Assembly: GCA_045809745.1 (NCBI GenBank)
Contig: JBJMXE010000101.1
Span: 1 to 21,937 of the forward strand
Reading direction: 5' to 3'
Source of the DNA: DATFCK01 sp045809745
GTDB lineage: Bacteria > Verrucomicrobiota > Verrucomicrobiia > Chthoniobacterales > UBA10450
Length of the DNA stretch: 21,937 nucleotides
Both the position numbers and the translations under genes were made by a program. How positions within the stretch are numbered: the first letter of the stretch is position 1; the number at the start of each line of letters is the position of its first letter. Under the pieces are notes generated by a model. That model was not told the origin of the DNA. It made no database searches and saw only the letters and a list, made by a program, of their open reading frames with translations. This document shows positions 15,501 to 21,937 of the stretch, piece after piece.

Positions 15501-15770
15501 TCAAGCTCGCGGTCCGCGGCGGAAAAGGAGCCGATAAATCAGCAGCAAGATCATCGCGCCGACCACTGACATGATCCAGCCGGCGAGATAATTCTCGCCC
15601 ATGAACAATCGACCGAGCCACGTGCCGACGAATGCACCGGCGATGCCGAGCAGAAGAGTGACGATACATCCGCCCGGATCTTTGCCGGGCATCAATAGCT
15701 TGGCGATCGCGCCAACAATAAGACCGATTACCAGAACGCCGATGATCGAGTGCTGGGCAAGAAAATCCAT
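15501..15770 (-). CDS. GlsB/YeaQ/YmgE-family small membrane protein
   Basis: 89 residues with three membrane segments and the family signature MPGKDPGG after the first helix. It ends in a basic tail (LLFRRGPRA). The family is annotated as transglycosylase-associated or stress-response membrane proteins in the inner membrane; the molecular function is not established. The start ATG at 15768-15770 (MDFLAQHS) fits the family length. An upstream extension of the frame to 15848 is Cys/Arg-rich and unlikely to be translated. No Shine-Dalgarno is seen; the bases before the start are pyrimidine-rich. Confidence 0.9.
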   Translation of the reverse strand: MDFLAQHSIIGVLVIGLIVGAIAKLLMPGKDPGGCIVTLLLGIAGAFVGTWLGRLFMGENYLAGWIMSVVGAMILLLIYRLLFRRGPRA

Positions 15771-15812
15771 AGGCGGAGGAGTCTGACGGGATCGGCAGGT
15801 TGCGTCAATGCC

Positions 15813-15872
15813 GCAAATCCGCGGGCGGCATTGGCTGGAAGGACACAACGCGCGACGATTCGCGGAATTTGC
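15813..15872. repeat. Inverted repeat between GlsB-family gene and serA
   Basis: GCAAATCCGCG (15813-15823) and CGCGGAATTTGC (15861-15872) are inverted copies differing by one inserted base, 37 bases apart. They lie in the 133-base gap after serA. A smaller GCGG/CCGC hairpin sits at about 15891-15904, touching the serA stop. They may help terminate serA transcription, or bind a regulator of the downstream gene. No T-run was found. Confidence 0.3.
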
Positions 15873-15903
15873 AGCGCTTCGCTCCGGAAGGCGGTTGTAG
15901 CCG

Positions 15904-17496
15904 CTACAGCTGGATCACCTGGGCCGAATGGATGTCCTCGCTCGCTTTTATCGCAGCGAGCAGCTGTTCCGTCGGCGGAGTATCGAGGTTTAAAACGGTC
16001 AGCGCGGTGCCACCCGCCTGGTTGCGGCTCAGGGACATGGTGGCGATATTAACGCCGTGGTCGCCTAACAACGTTCCAACTCTGCCAACCATCCCCGGCC
16101 GGTCGGAGTTCTCGAGGACCAATACCACCCCGTGAGGCCGGGCTTCTACAGGCCGGCTGTTGATACTCACAATCCGGGGAGTGGCGCCGAAAAAAGCGCC
16201 ACCAACCGAAACTCGCTTGCCTTCGGCCGCGGCTGAGAGTTCCAACATATCGGTGTAATCGCCCGCAGCGCTAAGGCGCGTTTCGGTTACTTTGAGACCG
16301 AGGCTCTCGGCAAAGGCCGGAGCGTTCACCTCGTTGATTTCGATTCCGCCGGCCAGCTGCAAAAAGCCTTTCAATACCGCCCGGGTGATCGTTGTTGTAT
16401 CTACCTCGTTAACCTTGCCGCTGTAGTTGATGTTCAGCGTTTCAACTCGACGCGGTGCAATTTGAGATAAAAACCGGCCTAACTTCTCACCGAAACGCAG
16501 ATGGGGGCCCACCACCGCGAGCGTTTTGGCATCCAGGTTAGGCATGTTCACCGCGTTGCGAATTGTGCCGTCGAGTAACGCGGAGCGAACGGATTGCGCG
16601 ATCTCGATGCCGACACTTTCCTGAGCCTCGGCCGTCGATGCGCCCAGGTGCGGCGTGAGGACTACGTTAGCCTCGTTTCTCAACACCGAATCATTCGGCA
16701 GCGGTTCGTTCTCGAACACATCCAGAGCGGCAACCGCCACCTGACCGGCATGGACCGCGGCTGCGAGCGCGTTCTCGTCGATCAATCCGCCCCGGGCGCA
16801 GTTTATAATTCGCACTCCTCGCCGCATTTTTTGCAGTCGATCAGCGTCAAGTAAATGATGGGTTTCGGGCGTTAACGGCGTGTGTAGAGAAATGAAATCG
16901 GAGCCGGTCAGCAAGTCGTCCAATTCATCGGTCAACTGCACCTGGAGACTGCGAGCGCGTGCCGCGGAAAGATAAGGGTCGTAGGCAAGAACCCGCATGC
17001 CAAAAGCTATTGCGCGGCGGCTTAGTTCGCTGCCGATACGGCCCATTCCGATTATTCCTAACGTCTTGTCATAGAGTTCAACGCCCTGAAAGTTTGTACG
17101 GCTCCAGCTACCACTGCGGACGCTTGCATCGGCCTGCGGAATTTTGCGAGCGACGCAGAGCAAAAGCGAAAATGCGTGTTCGGCGGTGGATACGGTGTTA
17201 CCGCCCGGCGCGTTGAGTACGACCACGCCGCGTCGCGTGGCGGATTCAACGTCAATGTTATCGACACCGACACCGGCGCGACCGATCACCCTCAGAGTTT
17301 TTCCGGCGTCGATGACCGGCGATGTGATCTTCGTTTCGCTCCGGACGATGATCGCGCTGAAGTCGACAATGAGGCTGGTGAGTTCTGTTTCTGTCTGGCC
17401 CGTTTTGACGACCACTTCCAGCGCATCGTCGCGTGACAGTTCTTCAACTCCGCGAGAGGAAATTGAATCGGCGATGAGAACCTTCGGTTTAGTCAC
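15904..17496 (-). CDS. serA: D-3-phosphoglycerate dehydrogenase
   Basis: Oxidises 3-phosphoglycerate to 3-phosphohydroxypyruvate with NAD, the first step of serine (and then glycine) synthesis, in the cytoplasm. 530 residues, the usual length of the long form with ASB and ACT domains. Seen in order: substrate domain; GRAGVGVDNID; Rossmann motif GIIGMGRIGSE; catalytic Arg in NCARGGLIDE; Glu in FENEPLP; His in TPHLGAST; ASB domain (about 320-450); C-terminal ACT domain (VLENSDRPGMVGRVG), which in relatives senses serine. Start GTG at 17494-17496 begins MTKPKVLIAD, the expected N-terminus; no clear ribosome site. Monocistronic or read through from the permease gene upstream; the 93-base AT-rich gap favours its own promoter. 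Confidence 0.97.
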   Translation of the reverse strand: MTKPKVLIADSISSRGVEELSRDDALEVVVKTGQTETELTSLIVDFSAIIVRSETKITSPVIDAGKTLRVIGRAGVGVDNIDVESATRRGVVVLNAPGGNTVSTAEHAFSLLLCVARKIPQADASVRSGSWSRTNFQGVELYDKTLGIIGMGRIGSELSRRAIAFGMRVLAYDPYLSAARARSLQVQLTDELDDLLTGSDFISLHTPLTPETHHLLDADRLQKMRRGVRIINCARGGLIDENALAAAVHAGQVAVAALDVFENEPLPNDSVLRNEANVVLTPHLGASTAEAQESVGIEIAQSVRSALLDGTIRNAVNMPNLDAKTLAVVGPHLRFGEKLGRFLSQIAPRRVETLNINYSGKVNEVDTTTITRAVLKGFLQLAGGIEINEVNAPAFAESLGLKVTETRLSAAGDYTDMLELSAAAEGKRVSVGGAFFGATPRIVSINSRPVEARPHGVVLVLENSDRPGMVGRVGTLLGDHGVNIATMSLSRNQAGGTALTVLNLDTPPTEQLLAAIKASEDIHSAQVIQL

Positions 17497-17517
17497 AGGG
17501 ACTTTGAGCTTCGAGTG

Positions 17518-17585
17518 TTAAGTTTTGAGCAAGACAGGTGCTGAAATTTCCCACTTAAAACTTAAACGCCTAACAGTTAAAACTG
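17518..17585. repeat. AT-rich inverted repeats between the permease gene and serA
   Basis: TTAAGTTTT (17518-17526) and AAAACTTAA (17557-17565) are perfect 9-base inverted copies 30 bases apart. CAGTT-AA-AACTG (17574-17585) forms a second small palindrome. A GCCTAAC copy (17568-17574) sits between them. The block lies just after the permease stop and before the serA start, so it may combine a terminator for the former with regulatory DNA for the latter. Confidence 0.35.
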
Positions 17586-17589
17586 CGGT

Positions 17590-19422
17590 TTAGCCAAAGA
17601 TCAGAAGCTGAATCGATTCTGGCAATTGCTGGGCGACGTTCGTTGCCACGCTGCCACGCAACAGTTTGGTCATGCCATGGCGTTGCGAGGCGCCAATGAT
17701 CAGGAAGTCGACGCCAAGAGTAGCAGCCAAATCAAGAATGGTCGCGGCGGGATCCTCGCTCACTGCGTAAACCGGCAGCACACAGATATCGCGCTCCCCA
17801 CCCATCTTCAGCATCAGAGACATGATCGCATTCGCCTCCGGGTCTTCCTGCCATTTTGGTCGGCCCCTAACCGTGGGCCCGCCTCCATAAAACACTGCAA
17901 TCTCTTTGACGTACAAGACGCAAAGGGTTGCTTTCCGCAGCTCAGCTTCATCCAGCGCGAAGCTGAGGACTTGCGTAATTCCGCGGGCGGCGACCATCAC
18001 CTTTTGCCCTTCAGCCAGTCGGCTATCCATGCTGGTGGAAAGATCCGGCGTAACCATGTCCGCCACTTTCTTCGTCACCGTCAAAGTTTTGAGCCCGGAA
18101 ATTTTGTGTGAGTAAGCGCGGAACCCGAGGCCGACGAATAGAACGCACATCGCAAAAAACAGGGCGTCCTGTTTTGTTTTGGCAATGGTGAGCTCGACTG
18201 CGGCGAGCAGCACGAACGTTAGACCCATGATCAACCGCTCGTGCGCGTGCAGGTTCAGCCGCTTATTGAAGGTGCATGAGCCGACGTTTACGGCGATCGC
18301 CCCAACCACGCCAATCGCGTAAAGACCAGCCAGGGCCTCGAATTCCTTCGTTAGGGCGAGCACCAGGATCGGGATTGCCACCGCCAAGAGCAAAGGAATG
18401 AATGGCACGCCGTGTTTATTCAGTCGGGCAAATTGCGGCGGCATTTCTCCGTCTTGAGCCATCATGTAGATGACTCCTACCAGCGCGACGATGGCAGTGT
18501 TAACGGCGCTGATGAGCAACAGACCAAACACCACACCGACGACAATGGAAAACACATGGCCGAACCATGGGCCGCCAAGCAGACCCGCGTAGTGGCCGGC
18601 GATGAACCGGAGCATGTCTTCCTTGTGGTCATTAAGCGCCGGCGCGAACGACTTCGGCAGGGACAACATTGCGCAGGCAAGCAGCGCAGTGCCGACAACA
18701 ACTTCCACCGCCACCGGCAGAATCGCTTTCGCCGCGGTTCGTGTGACTTTTGGATGTTCAGCCGTCGAATCCGAATCCAGTTTCATCACGCCGGTGACAT
18801 TGGCGATCGCCTCCACGCCGCTCAGGGCCAGGATCACCCCGACGAATTGGACCCAGGTCGCGCCGAGACTCACGTGTCTTCCTTCCAAATGAGCGAGATT
18901 GAGGTGCGGCAAACTGAATGCGATCGTTAGGATAACGATGATCACCGCCGGAACAGCGAGCCAGATTGATACGCTGCCGCTGTGTTTCGGGCCGAAATAG
19001 TTGATCGCTCCGACAATCGCAATCAACGCCATCGTGACCACCGGGGCATAACCGGTGGGAACTCCAAGATAACTTGCGCCGGCCCATCCGCTCAGCGCCG
19101 CGGTAACAATAAAATTCGCGATGAGCAGAAGCGCGCCTACCGATGCCAGAAAACGGCTTTGCTCACGAGCGGCCGAGTAAACGCCGCCACCATCAGGAAA
19201 GTGGGCGCAGATCACAATATAGTTGAATGCGACTACGGCCGTGACCACGCAAACGGCGATAATGATGGGGAACGAGGAGAATCCGGCCGCGACAAACGCG
19301 AGGCCAAGGACATAGGCTTTGCTCGTGCCCCAGTCACCGTAAAGCAATGCTGCCGCGCGTTTCCAATCCACATTCCGTGGCCGATGGACGCGGGCTCCCT
19401 GAGCAGAAATAATTTCGGCCAT
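17590..19422 (-). CDS. APC-family amino acid permease with C-terminal UspA domain
   Basis: 610 residues. The N-terminal about 440 form an amino acid-polyamine-organocation transporter with about 12 helices: LLYGDWGTSKAYVLGLAF at helix 1, FPDGGGVYSAAREQ after helix 2, ALSGVEAIANVTG at helix 6 and MAQDGEMPPQFARLN in the loop after helix 8. The C-terminal about 150 residues are a cytoplasmic universal stress protein domain ending in the ATP-binding signature GASQRHGMTKLLRGS. Such fusions are thought to let nucleotide or energy status control transport. The substrate is not predictable. ATG at 19420-19422; no obvious ribosome site. Neighbours are serA downstream and a PIG-V-like gene 90 bases upstream. 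Confidence 0.93.
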   Translation of the reverse strand: MAEIISAQGARVHRPRNVDWKRAAALLYGDWGTSKAYVLGLAFVAAGFSSFPIIIAVCVVTAVVAFNYIVICAHFPDGGGVYSAAREQSRFLASVGALLLIANFIVTAALSGWAGASYLGVPTGYAPVVTMALIAIVGAINYFGPKHSGSVSIWLAVPAVIIVILTIAFSLPHLNLAHLEGRHVSLGATWVQFVGVILALSGVEAIANVTGVMKLDSDSTAEHPKVTRTAAKAILPVAVEVVVGTALLACAMLSLPKSFAPALNDHKEDMLRFIAGHYAGLLGGPWFGHVFSIVVGVVFGLLLISAVNTAIVALVGVIYMMAQDGEMPPQFARLNKHGVPFIPLLLAVAIPILVLALTKEFEALAGLYAIGVVGAIAVNVGSCTFNKRLNLHAHERLIMGLTFVLLAAVELTIAKTKQDALFFAMCVLFVGLGFRAYSHKISGLKTLTVTKKVADMVTPDLSTSMDSRLAEGQKVMVAARGITQVLSFALDEAELRKATLCVLYVKEIAVFYGGGPTVRGRPKWQEDPEANAIMSLMLKMGGERDICVLPVYAVSEDPAATILDLAATLGVDFLIIGASQRHGMTKLLRGSVATNVAQQLPESIQLLIFG

Positions 19423-19512
19423 CGCTGGCGGTGAATCTCTGGCGTGCGGCGACGCGCTGGCAAGTCCTTTCTCGGATAGAGGAGGGCTTCGCGCGAGGCT
19501 AACCCATCACAC

Positions 19513-20703
19513 CTATGCCACCCAGTGCCAGGTCGCGAACAAAGCCATGAAGAGAGCGCTCAATCCAGCGGCAACGGTCATGTAGCACCTGTCGAACAGT
19601 GGATTTCGGCCAATTAGGGCCAGGGTAAGGAAAAGTGGATAAATCGGCAGGCAGTAGCGCATTGTGCTGCCCAGCGAACCCGTGGAAAGAATCAGCACCG
19701 CAGTGATCGTGGCAAACGCGGCGTGACTTGGCCGGAGGACTCGCCAAGTCCATGCTACGGCCGCAACCAGGAAAAGTGCGGCGCCTAAATCGAGGATGGA
19801 ATTCTCGGCGCCCACTGGCTGGTAGTTGCCGCTAAAAAACGGCAGAAATGCAGTCCACGGAGCGGCGAGATGCCGGGCGTGAGTGCCTTGGCCCTGCAGA
19901 TATGCGAACGGGTCGCCAAGCTGATACCAAAGAAGAAGCATGAAGCCGCCCGCTCCGGCAGGAATGATGAACATTGCGAGTGCCGACCATCGGATATTGC
20001 GCCATCGCCACTGGCAACTCGCCGCATATTCCATGGCGATCGGAATGATAAGGAGAAAGCCGTTGAACCGGGTGGCGGCGGCACATCCGCCGAGTAGGCC
20101 GGCACGCCACCAGTGCTCCCGGCGAGCGTGATAGACCGCCCCGATAACAAATGCGGTAAACAGGGCTTCCGCGTACACCGCCGAAAGATAGAAACTGGCG
20201 GGAAAGACGAGGAGGTACCAAGCCGCGCGCGTGGCGACCGCTTCACTGAATTCCAATCGCGCTAACGCGATTAGGTATGCCAGCGCGACCAGCAACGCGA
20301 TGTTCGAAACCAGAATTCCAGCGACAAACATGTCGGCCTGAGTTTTGCCACGAATCAGCCAATTCGTTGCGCGCATGGCCAGCGGATAGAGCGGAAAACA
20401 GGTTGTGTTCGACTGGTGGCCCGGGTTGATTTGGTAGCCGCGGCTGGCCACGGACAGAAGCCATCCCGAGTCCCATCGCGACGCCATGTTGATCAGCGGC
20501 CGTTCTACGGATAACGGATTCGCGTCAGAACAATCCGCCACATGCCCGTCGGCCGTTATCTGCCAGGCGTGAAGGCCCTTGGGTTGGTCAATCATGTGCA
20601 ACGCCAGCAGACCCACCAGGAAAAGAGCGATTCGCGTCGTTAGAAACGGGATCAAGGCATCCCGCACAAACCAATGGGCGCGAAGCTGCCGCAGGGAAAA
20701 CAC
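19513..20703 (-). CDS. PIG-V-like membrane mannosyltransferase
   Basis: 396-residue polytopic membrane protein, about nine to ten helices, resembling bacterial homologues of the GPI mannosyltransferase PIG-V (GT-C fold). These use a polyprenyl-phosphate sugar donor. The hallmark RWDSGWLLSVASRGY, with the catalytic-type Asp in the first extracytoplasmic loop, is at about residues 75-90. Next come FPLYPLAMR and FPASFYLSAVYAEALF, and RFNGFLL near the middle. The acceptor is unknown. The start is a GTG at 20701-20703; no better ATG is visible upstream in frame, so the N-terminus is uncertain. It lies 90 bases after the kup stop. Confidence 0.85.
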   Translation of the reverse strand: MFSLRQLRAHWFVRDALIPFLTTRIALFLVGLLALHMIDQPKGLHAWQITADGHVADCSDANPLSVERPLINMASRWDSGWLLSVASRGYQINPGHQSNTTCFPLYPLAMRATNWLIRGKTQADMFVAGILVSNIALLVALAYLIALARLEFSEAVATRAAWYLLVFPASFYLSAVYAEALFTAFVIGAVYHARREHWWRAGLLGGCAAATRFNGFLLIIPIAMEYAASCQWRWRNIRWSALAMFIIPAGAGGFMLLLWYQLGDPFAYLQGQGTHARHLAAPWTAFLPFFSGNYQPVGAENSILDLGAALFLVAAVAWTWRVLRPSHAAFATITAVLILSTGSLGSTMRYCLPIYPLFLTLALIGRNPLFDRCYMTVAAGLSALFMALFATWHWVA

Positions 20704-20793
20704 GGCGTCACTATGGCGGGATTGCGCGATGCAAACAGCGCAAAGTTCCCGACTGGTTGCGTTCTTTGGTGGGCGGCACCGACCGGCTACAAC

Positions 20794-21937
20794 TCAGACT
20801 TCAACCCGAGCGCCGAGTTCCACCACACCATTTGGCGGCAGGCAGAAGTAGGAAGTCACGTCCCCGGCATTTCGCGTCATCCAAGCGAACATTGAGCCGC
20901 GCCACGCAGACAATCCGAGTTTGCGCGTCGCCAATATCGTTTCGCGTCCGATGAAGAACGTCGTTCGCATTGGATCGAATCGCAGAGCGGGTTCTTTGAC
21001 GTGCTGCAACGCGGCCGGTACATCAGGCCTTTCCATGAATCCAAAGTGCACCTGGGCCCGCCAGAAGCCGTGACCAAGTTTTTCCAGCGCAACCCGATCC
21101 TTGATGTTTGTCAGATAAGGCACCTCCTCGGTGCGTACCGTGAGCAAAACCACCTGTTCGTGCAAAACTTTGTTGTGTTTGAGGTTGTGCAATAAGGCCA
21201 GCGGTGTTCCGGCTCGATTGCCCGACATAAACACAGCAGTTCCTGGCACCCGGCGGATGTTCTGATTTTCCAGGTCGGTTAGGAACGCGTCCATGGGGAG
21301 GCACATGTCCCCGAGGCACGAGCGCAAGACCCGGCGTCCTTTTCGCCAGGTTAACATCAGGAATAAAATTCCGGCAGATATCAGCAGCGGGAACCATCCG
21401 CCATGGGTGATCTTCAGCATGTTAGCCGAGAAAAACGCCAGATCGATTGCGACGAAGAACGCTGCTACCGGCAGGGCGGCCACGGTCGGCCAGTGCCAGC
21501 GCCGCCGGGCCACCACATAAAACAGAATTGTGGTGATTAGCATTGTTGTGGTGATCGCCACTCCGTAGGCCGCGGCGAGGTTGCTGGAGGAACGAAAACC
21601 GAGCACGAGACCGATGCAGCAGATCATCAAGGCCCAGTTTACCGCCGGCACATAGATCTGACCGATGACGCGTTCGGACGTGTAGTTCACTTTCAGGCGC
21701 GGCATGTAGCCGAGCTGGATCGCCTGCATGGTGAGTGAAAACGCGCCGCTGATAATTGCCTGCGAGGCAATCACCGCTGCGGCCGTAGCCAGAATTACCA
21801 TCGGATAAAGCGCCCACATCGGCGTCATTCGAAAGAATGGGTTAACCGCCGCAGCCGGATCCACCAGCACCAGCGCGCCTTGTCCGAAATAGTTCAAGGT
21901 CAAGGCGGGCAGCACCACCGCGAACCACGTTAGGCGG
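20794..21937 (-). CDS. kup: Potassium uptake protein Kup (N-terminal part outside window)
   Basis: C-terminal about 380 residues of a KUP/HAK/KT potassium:proton symporter (family length about 620-660). The frame stays open to the right edge, reading RLTWFAVVLPALTLNYFGQG, so the GTG at 21918 is internal. Visible parts are the last membrane helices (SQAIISGAFSLTMQAIQLGY, AAAYGVAITTTMLITT, THGGWFPLLI) and the cytoplasmic tail (VPGTAVFMS, HNLKHNKVLHEQ, GFMERPDVP, FFIGRETI). All are characteristic of bacterial Kup. It ends normally at 20794-20796. Confidence 0.96.
   Translation of the reverse strand, partial: RLTWFAVVLPALTLNYFGQGALVLVDPAAAVNPFFRMTPMWALYPMVILATAAAVIASQAIISGAFSLTMQAIQLGYMPRLKVNYTSERVIGQIYVPAVNWALMICCIGLVLGFRSSSNLAAAYGVAITTTMLITTILFYVVARRRWHWPTVAALPVAAFFVAIDLAFFSANMLKITHGGWFPLLISAGILFLMLTWRKGRRVLRSCLGDMCLPMDAFLTDLENQNIRRVPGTAVFMSGNRAGTPLALLHNLKHNKVLHEQVVLLTVRTEEVPYLTNIKDRVALEKLGHGFWRAQVHFGFMERPDVPAALQHVKEPALRFDPMRTTFFIGRETILATRKLGLSAWRGSMFAWMTRNAGDVTSYFCLPPNGVVELGARVEV

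Larger units (their letters stand above)
593..21935. repeat. Dispersed over-represented 7-mer GCCTAAC/GTTAGGC (18 copies)
   Basis: GCCTAAC on the plus strand starts at 6141, 8788, 9550, 10037, 11616, 12135, 13230, 13251, 14124, 16063, 16477 and 17568. GTTAGGC starts at 593, 1098, 3720, 14388, 16537 and 21929. About three would be expected from base composition. Most copies read GTTAGGC in the sense of the gene that holds them. Nine extend to GCCTAACG/CGTTAGGC. They are single, not paired into structured elements. The function is unknown; see findings. Confidence 0.6.

Noticed and set aside
16477..16543. GCCTAAC ... GTTAGGC inverted pair 60 bases apart, resembling integron attC core sites
   Set aside because: It lies inside the serA coding region with no inner L-box pairing or cassette structure, and other copies of the word are unpaired. 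It is better explained by the dispersed 7-mer.

Overview
The window (GC-rich, roughly 57-58 % by eye) is bacterial chromosome from a Gram-negative-like, probably soil organism. Gene content and style fit Verrucomicrobiota or Acidobacteriota: nonribosomal peptide synthetases, a ferritin-like/VIT1 fusion, an APC transporter with a UspA tail and Kup. I cannot place it more finely without a search, and the phylum guess is low confidence. No insertion sequence, CRISPR array, rRNA or phage gene was seen.

Left part (1-13085): the end of a nonribosomal peptide (NRPS) gene cluster. A plus-strand synthetase enters from beyond the left edge (the first in-frame codon is the phosphopantetheine serine of a carrier domain) and continues as C-A-T-TE. 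A Sfp-type phosphopantetheinyl transferase overlaps its stop codon. After a tRNA-Ala(CGC) gene and two hairpins, a second, paralogous C-A-T-TE synthetase lies on the minus strand, convergent to the first. It is preceded by a 55-codon small ORF. Beyond that are a plus-strand HAD-family hydrolase and a minus-strand pair overlapping by ATGA: a stand-alone adenylation-carrier (A-T) protein and a family-2 glycosyltransferase. Both elongating A domains read out a glycine-like specificity code. Both terminal thioesterases have Cys where Ser is usual. The stand-alone A domain lacks the Asp that binds the alpha-amino group and has Arg there, so it may supply an unusual starter. A working model is that A-T loads an atypical acid, the glycosyltransferase modifies something in the pathway, and the second synthetase adds a glycine-like residue and releases the product through its Cys thioesterase.

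Right part (13227-21937): housekeeping and transport genes, all on the minus strand. They are a DMT/EamA exporter coupled by ATGA to an MbfA-like ferritin/VIT1 protein, a GlsB/YeaQ-family small membrane protein, D-3-phosphoglycerate dehydrogenase (serA), an APC permease with a C-terminal UspA domain, a PIG-V-like membrane mannosyltransferase, and the C-terminal part of the potassium transporter Kup, which runs off the right edge.

Across the whole window the 7-mer GCCTAAC/GTTAGGC occurs 18 times on the two strands together, where about three are expected from base composition. It falls mostly inside genes, often as TTA-GGC (Leu-Gly) codons. This is the least explained signal in the window.
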